This document shows, piece after piece, positions 59,992 to 64,000 of a stretch of DNA of 64,000 nucleotides. Source of the DNA: Clostridium akagii DSM 12554. GTDB taxonomy: Bacteria > Bacillota > Clostridia > Clostridiales > Clostridiaceae. Position 1 is the stretch's first letter, and each line of letters starts with the position of its first letter. The position numbers were made by a program, and so were the translations under genes. The DNA is taken from NCBI RefSeq assembly GCF_000686725.1, contig NZ_KK366009.1, positions 62,001 through 126,000 of the forward strand, written 5' to 3'. The notes below the pieces were generated by a model. It had not been told where the DNA came from, made no database searches, and saw only the letters and a list, made by a program, of their open reading frames with translations.

Positions 59992-62922
59992 ATGAATTTT
60001 TTTGAAAAAGATGATATTTGTCATGGATTCAAATTTTTGCAGCAAGAAGAAGTTAAAGAGATAAATGCCACAGCGTTTATTTTTCAACATGTTAAAAGCG
60101 GAGCAAAGCTTCTATATTTAGAAAATGATGATGACAATAAAGTATTTTCCATTAGCTTTAGGACACCACCTAAGGACAGTACAGGAGTATTTCATATATT
60201 GGAACATTCCGTTTTATGTGGTTCTGAAAAATATCCAGTTAAAGAACCATTTGTAGAGCTTCTAAAAGGTTCTTTAAACACTTTTTTAAATGCATTCACT
60301 TTTAGCGATAAGACAATGTACCCAGTTGCCAGTAAAAATAACAAGGATTTTTTAAATCTTATAGGTGTTTATATGGATTCTGTGTTTCATCCTAATATCT
60401 ATAAATATGAGGATATATTTAAGCAGGAAGGATGGCATTACGAACTGAATAAAGCGGATGAAGATATTACCTATAAAGGTGTTGTTTACAATGAAATGAA
60501 GGGAGCTTTCTCATCACCAGATGGAATTCTTATGAGAAAAATACAAAATTCACTTTTCCCTGATACTACTTATGGTTTTGAATCAGGTGGAGATCCTGAA
60601 AATATACCTGACTTAACCTATGAAAATTTTATTGATTCACATAAAAAATATTATAGTCCGGCCAATAGCTATATATATTTATATGGAGCTATGAACTTAG
60701 AGGAAAAATTAGAATTTCTAGATAAAGAGTATTTAAGCAGTTATGATAAAATTCAAGTAGATTCTAGCATTCAACTTCAAAAGCCAATAGGGGTAAACAC
60801 TGTAATAGTAGAAGAATATCCTATATTGTCCAATGAATCAGAAATTGATAAAACTTATTTAAGTTTGAATTTTGCTACGGAAAAATCTAATAATGCAGAA
60901 ATTAGTCTTGCTTTTGATATACTTGAATATTTACTACTTGAAAGCAGTGCAGCACCACTTAAAAAAGCATTACTTAATGCTGGAATAGGTAAAGATGTAT
61001 CTGGAGTTTACGATAACAGTATTCTGCAACCATATTTTTCAGTTATTTTAAAGAATTCCAATGAAGAAAAACAGGATGAGTTTAAAAAAGTAGTATTTGA
61101 GACTCTTAAAGAACTTGTGAATCATGGAATAGATAAGAAACTAATAGAAGCAGCAATAAGCGTTAAGGAATTCCAGCTAAGAGAAGCCGATTTTGGTTCA
61201 ATGCCTAAAGGATTAATTTACAGTATAGTATCAATGGAAAGCTGGCTTTATGATGAAAACCCACTTGTGAACTTAAAGTTTGAAGACAGTTTATCAAGGG
61301 TTAAATCAGCATTAACTACTAATTATTTTGAAAAAATCATTGATAAGTATATGTTAAATAGTAATCATCAAAGCTTAGTTATTGTTAAACCTTCAAAAAC
61401 CATTGGAGAAAGAAGTTCCAATAGGTTAAAGGAAAGGTTAAAAGAATTTAAGAATTCATTAAATTCCGAAGATCTTAAAAAAATCTTGATCCAAACAGAA
61501 AATTTAAAAATAAGGCAGGAAAGTGAAGATTCGGCAGAAGATCTTAGAAAAATTCCATTGTTATCTCTAAGTGATATTGACAGAGAACCAGAAAAAATAC
61601 CACTAAGTGAGACAGAAATTCATGGAATAAAAACACTTTATCATAATATATTTACAAATAAAATAGCTTATTTCAATTTATATTTTGATTCAAGTAAAAT
61701 CTCAAAGGAACATCTTCCATACCTTGCATTACTGGAAGAAATCCTAGGAATGGTGGATACAGAAAAGTACAAATATGATGAGTTAGCTAATGAAATAAAT
61801 ATTAAAACTGGAGAAATTAGTTTTACAAACACTATAATTGGTAGTAAAGATACAACTGACGATTATTATCCTAAATTTACAGTTAAGGTGAAAGTTCTTA
61901 GTGAAAAAATTGGTGAGTCCATTGAAATACTTCACCAAATCATGTACAAAAGTAAATTCCATAATAAGAAGAGAATTAAAGAAATAGTTCAGCAACTAAA
62001 ATCAAAATTGGAAGCAACTATTAATCAAAATGGTCATGTTGTTGCATTGGGGAGGCTTACTTCATATTTCTCTAATGTGGGTAAGTACAATGAGAGCATA
62101 AAAGGTATAGAATTTTATAAGTTTATATGTGACATAGATAAAAATATGGATAATAAATATGAAGATATATGCAAGAATATAGAAGAAGTTTGTAATAGCT
62201 TATTTACTAAGGGAAATTTAGTAATAAGTCTAACTGGAGAAAAAGCAATATATGACTTGTTTAAAGATAGTATTCACATATTGGAGATTGAGGATAAAAA
62301 TACAAACAGTGAATTTGTGTTTGTAAAAAGTTTAAATATTGCTGAAAATGAAGGTCTAACTACTTCAAGCAAGGTTCAATATGCAGTTAAAGGTTATAAT
62401 TTTAAAAAACTTGGCTATGAATATTCAGGAAAATTGCAGGTTTTAAGGAATGTATTATCCTTAAATTATTTATGGAACAACTTAAGAGTTATGGGTGGAG
62501 CTTATGGTTGTGGAGTGTCAATTTCCCAAAGTGGTAATTTGGTTTTTTATTCTTATAGAGATCCTGGACTTAAGGAAACACTAAAGGTGTATGATGAATC
62601 ATATAAATTTGCAGATAGTTTTAATGCGGATGATTATGAAATGACAAAATATATTATTGGAACCATATCAAATTTGGATGCACCTCTAAGTTCTAGAAAA
62701 AAGGGTGAACGTTCTGATGAAAATTACTTCAAAAAAATCACAGAAGCTTTTATACAAAATGAAAGGGAAGAAATATTAAGCACTAGTAAAGAAGATATAA
62801 AAGGATACTCCAAATTATTGAAGGATGTTACAGAAAAAAATTATTTGTGCGTAATGGGAAATGATGTGAAGATTAAAGAAAATAGTGATATTTTCAATAA
62901 TGTTATAGAAGTTTTTGAATAA
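59992..62922 (+). CDS. M16C family zinc metallopeptidase (presequence-protease type)
   Basis: A 976-residue clan ME peptidase. The inverted zinc motif H-I-L-E-H (about residue 62) is followed by the downstream Glu region Y-N-E-M-K-G-A-F (third ligand near residue 170). Two M16 halves are joined by the M16C-associated linker at about 480-560, which forms the closed chamber. The C-terminal half contains the R-V-M-G-G-A-Y-G substrate-binding segment. It probably degrades short peptides in the cytoplasm; no signal peptide is present. AAGGAGCG precedes the ATG. Confidence 0.93.
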   Translation: MNFFEKDDICHGFKFLQQEEVKEINATAFIFQHVKSGAKLLYLENDDDNKVFSISFRTPPKDSTGVFHILEHSVLCGSEKYPVKEPFVELLKGSLNTFLNAFTFSDKTMYPVASKNNKDFLNLIGVYMDSVFHPNIYKYEDIFKQEGWHYELNKADEDITYKGVVYNEMKGAFSSPDGILMRKIQNSLFPDTTYGFESGGDPENIPDLTYENFIDSHKKYYSPANSYIYLYGAMNLEEKLEFLDKEYLSSYDKIQVDSSIQLQKPIGVNTVIVEEYPILSNESEIDKTYLSLNFATEKSNNAEISLAFDILEYLLLESSAAPLKKALLNAGIGKDVSGVYDNSILQPYFSVILKNSNEEKQDEFKKVVFETLKELVNHGIDKKLIEAAISVKEFQLREADFGSMPKGLIYSIVSMESWLYDENPLVNLKFEDSLSRVKSALTTNYFEKIIDKYMLNSNHQSLVIVKPSKTIGERSSNRLKERLKEFKNSLNSEDLKKILIQTENLKIRQESEDSAEDLRKIPLLSLSDIDREPEKIPLSETEIHGIKTLYHNIFTNKIAYFNLYFDSSKISKEHLPYLALLEEILGMVDTEKYKYDELANEINIKTGEISFTNTIIGSKDTTDDYYPKFTVKVKVLSEKIGESIEILHQIMYKSKFHNKKRIKEIVQQLKSKLEATINQNGHVVALGRLTSYFSNVGKYNESIKGIEFYKFICDIDKNMDNKYEDICKNIEEVCNSLFTKGNLVISLTGEKAIYDLFKDSIHILEIEDKNTNSEFVFVKSLNIAENEGLTTSSKVQYAVKGYNFKKLGYEYSGKLQVLRNVLSLNYLWNNLRVMGGAYGCGVSISQSGNLVFYSYRDPGLKETLKVYDESYKFADSFNADDYEMTKYIIGTISNLDAPLSSRKKGERSDENYFKKITEAFIQNEREEILSTSKEDIKGYSKLLKDVTEKNYLCVMGNDVKIKENSDIFNNVIEVFE

Positions 62923-62925
62923 TAT

Positions 62926-62956
62926 AATATAACACAAATAATGTGTTATATTTTCA
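62926..62956 (+). terminator. hairpin after the peptidase gene
   Basis: AATATAACAC/GTGTTATATT, a 10-bp perfect stem with a 7-base loop, ending in TTTC. Weak T-tract, so partial termination. Confidence 0.55.
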
Positions 62957-63030
62957 ATAATGGTAACAGTATATCAAAAACAAATATAAAATATAAGTAT
63001 AGTAATAAAAACAAGGAGATTAATAAGGTT

Positions 63031-63743
63031 ATGACCACAGTTAATAAAAAGATTTCTGATAGTACAGAGCTACTGGAGTTTGAGCATAACACTATAATTG
63101 ACTGTAAAGTTAAACTTCAAAATATTTTCACAAAGGAATTGCCAGAAAGCCAAATGGGGGTTTATGGTGATTATGATATACTTATATTTTATAGACATGA
63201 TTCTAGACGAAAAAGTAACTATCAAGTTAAAACTATAAGAAAAACTTTTAATGAAATTTTATCTTTAGCAGATGGGTTAGAAGATTATAGCGTTTTACAT
63301 GGAGAAAGAGGAAAAATCGAAGAAGTTTCATTTGAACCAACTTGTGATTTTAAATTGAAGAACAAACATCATAACGATGTTAGCTATGAAATTCAGGTAT
63401 TAGGTGACATTAAAATCACATATTACTCAAAAAATCATGAAAAGCAGGATGAAAAGCAGGATGAAAAGCAGGATGAAAAGCAGGATGAAAAGCAGGATGA
63501 AAAGCACAAGGCTCCGCACAAGAACAAAAACATGATATAACAGAGGAACAAAAACAGGATGCGCCAGAAGAGGAAAATCAAGATGCTAAAAAAGAGCAAA
63601 AAGATGAAAATGTTGAGAAAAATATTTTGGTGCCAAAATTTAAAGATGAGGTTTTACAGTTTCAATTGGATGATGATCATCCAATTGAAGAATTGATGAA
63701 TATGGATTTGGAATCACTTAAGAGGATATCAAAAAATCAGTGA
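63031..63743 (+). pseudogene. CotE-like spore coat protein gene with minisatellite and frameshift
   Basis: The ATG at 63031 follows AAGGAG. The frame runs 169 codons to 63540. Residues about 20-130 (G-V-Y-G-D-Y-D-I-L-I-F-Y, N-Y-Q-V-K-T-I) recall the beta-rich part of CotE-type spore outer-coat proteins; this family call is tentative. Residues about 137-160 are five E-K-Q-D repeats. After about 63510 the coding sense moves to another frame (Q-E-Q-K-H-D-I-T-E-E-Q-K, later E-E-L-M-N-M-D-L-E-S-L-K) that ends at TGA 63743, equivalent to loss of one base. It may be a sequencing error, phase variation or true decay; a truncated 169-residue product could still be made. Confidence 0.6.
63439..63510 (+). 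repeat. 12-bp minisatellite inside the CotE-like gene
   Basis: Five perfect copies of GAAAAGCAGGAT (63439-63498) and one degenerate copy (63499-63510), coding for E-K-Q-D units. The unit is a multiple of three, so copy-number change alone would not shift frame. Confidence 0.92.
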
Positions 63744-63821
63744 ATAGAAATTTCAAGTTAGGCATCTAAAAGAAAATAGAATAGTCACACTGACATTTTT
63801 CCTTAAGATGCCTTATATAAA

Positions 63822-63856
63822 AAGCACAGTTAAATTTTAGCTGTGCTTAGTTTATT
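63822..63856 (+). terminator. intrinsic terminator
   Basis: AAGCACAG/CTGTGCTT, an 8-bp stem with an 11-base loop and an AGTTTATTTAT tail. It is placed between the CotE-like gene and the convergent partial gene. Confidence 0.6.
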
Positions 63857-63900
63857 TATATTATTTTAAATCCAATCTATTTATTTATATGGGGAAAATT

Positions 63901-64000
63901 TTAAAGATCTACAAGGACTTTAACGTGCTCTATTTTTGTGATTTTAAGTTTTATTTTAACAATTATTTTTTCAAGAAGCTTGTTGTAGGTTACAGCCCAA
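63901..64000 (-). CDS. C-terminal end of an uncharacterised gene (5' beyond window)
   Basis: On the minus strand a frame is open from the window edge to a TAA at 63901-63903. Its 32 codons are protein-like (A-V-T-Y-N-K-L-L-E-K-I-I-V-K-I, then I-E-H-V-K-V-L-V-D-L). Too short for assignment; its Lys/Ile/Val beta-strand pattern resembles the C-terminal domains of several spore-surface proteins, but that is only an impression. Confidence 0.45.
   Translation of the reverse strand, partial: WAVTYNKLLEKIIVKIKLKITKIEHVKVLVDL

Noticed and set aside
63439-63510. CRISPR-like array
   Set aside because: The units are contiguous 12-mers without spacers and lie in a coding frame.

Overview
The window is AT-rich, gene-dense chromosomal DNA from a low-GC Firmicute, almost certainly a Clostridium-type anaerobe. 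The indications are strong AGGAGG-type ribosome binding sites with frequent TTG/GTG starts, clostridial gene content (butanol-dehydrogenase-like iron ADH, a probable CotE-like spore coat protein, orphan PTS EIIB, Bacillus-type ThyA) and A/T third-position codon use. I see no rRNA, tRNA, CRISPR array, intact IS element or prophage. It reads as ordinary chromosome with several decayed genes.

Layout. 1-5.1 kb: end of an acetyltransferase gene, then two tandem chemoreceptors, each with a sigma-D-type promoter. 5.1-11.7 kb: orphan PTS EIIB, nitroreductase, Asp/Glu racemase, DUF523 protein, small unknowns and a wall-anchored 5'-nucleotidase. 11.8-18.1 kb: a cobalamin riboswitch and terminator in front of a five-gene run encoding EcfT, a fused EcfA pair, an S component and two surface proteins with DUF4430 (transcobalamin beta-like) domains, one of which also carries an alpha/alpha-barrel region. 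18.1-28.4 kb: small genes, a LysE exporter/ACT/AraC/DUF2000 cluster, a 46-residue peptide gene behind a palindromic promoter, and pseudogene fragments. 28.5-41.2 kb: iron ADH, a histidine kinase with a degenerate receiver, a MerR-methyltransferase fusion, DeoR/HAD/HTH-less-DeoR genes, YggT, alpha-glucosidase, flavin reductase, RarA and a second DeoR regulator.

41.4-48.1 kb: a complete 2-aminoethylphosphonate operon (ATPase, fused permease, lipoprotein, PhnW, PhnX, PbfA-like lyase) behind the divergent DeoR gene. 48.1-54 kb: a non-coding stretch with a long-range inverted repeat, a DUF975 protein, and a BcrA-type ABC exporter with two tandem permeases and its two-component system. A 5'-3' fossil of a second ATPase gene lies between the permeases. 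54-64 kb: PAP2 phosphatase, DNA polymerase IV, EamA transporter, double GNAT, L,D-transpeptidase, ThyA-FolA, a giant M16C peptidase, and a CotE-like gene with a 12-bp minisatellite and a frameshift.

The most interesting unit is the B12-controlled operon. It looks like a Gram-positive cobalamin-capture system in which surface proteins with the two domain types of animal transcobalamin/intrinsic factor are cotranscribed with an ECF importer. Other points of interest are the ABC ATPase fossil, the pseudo-receiver kinase, the HTH-less DeoR protein and the small cysteine-containing peptide gene.
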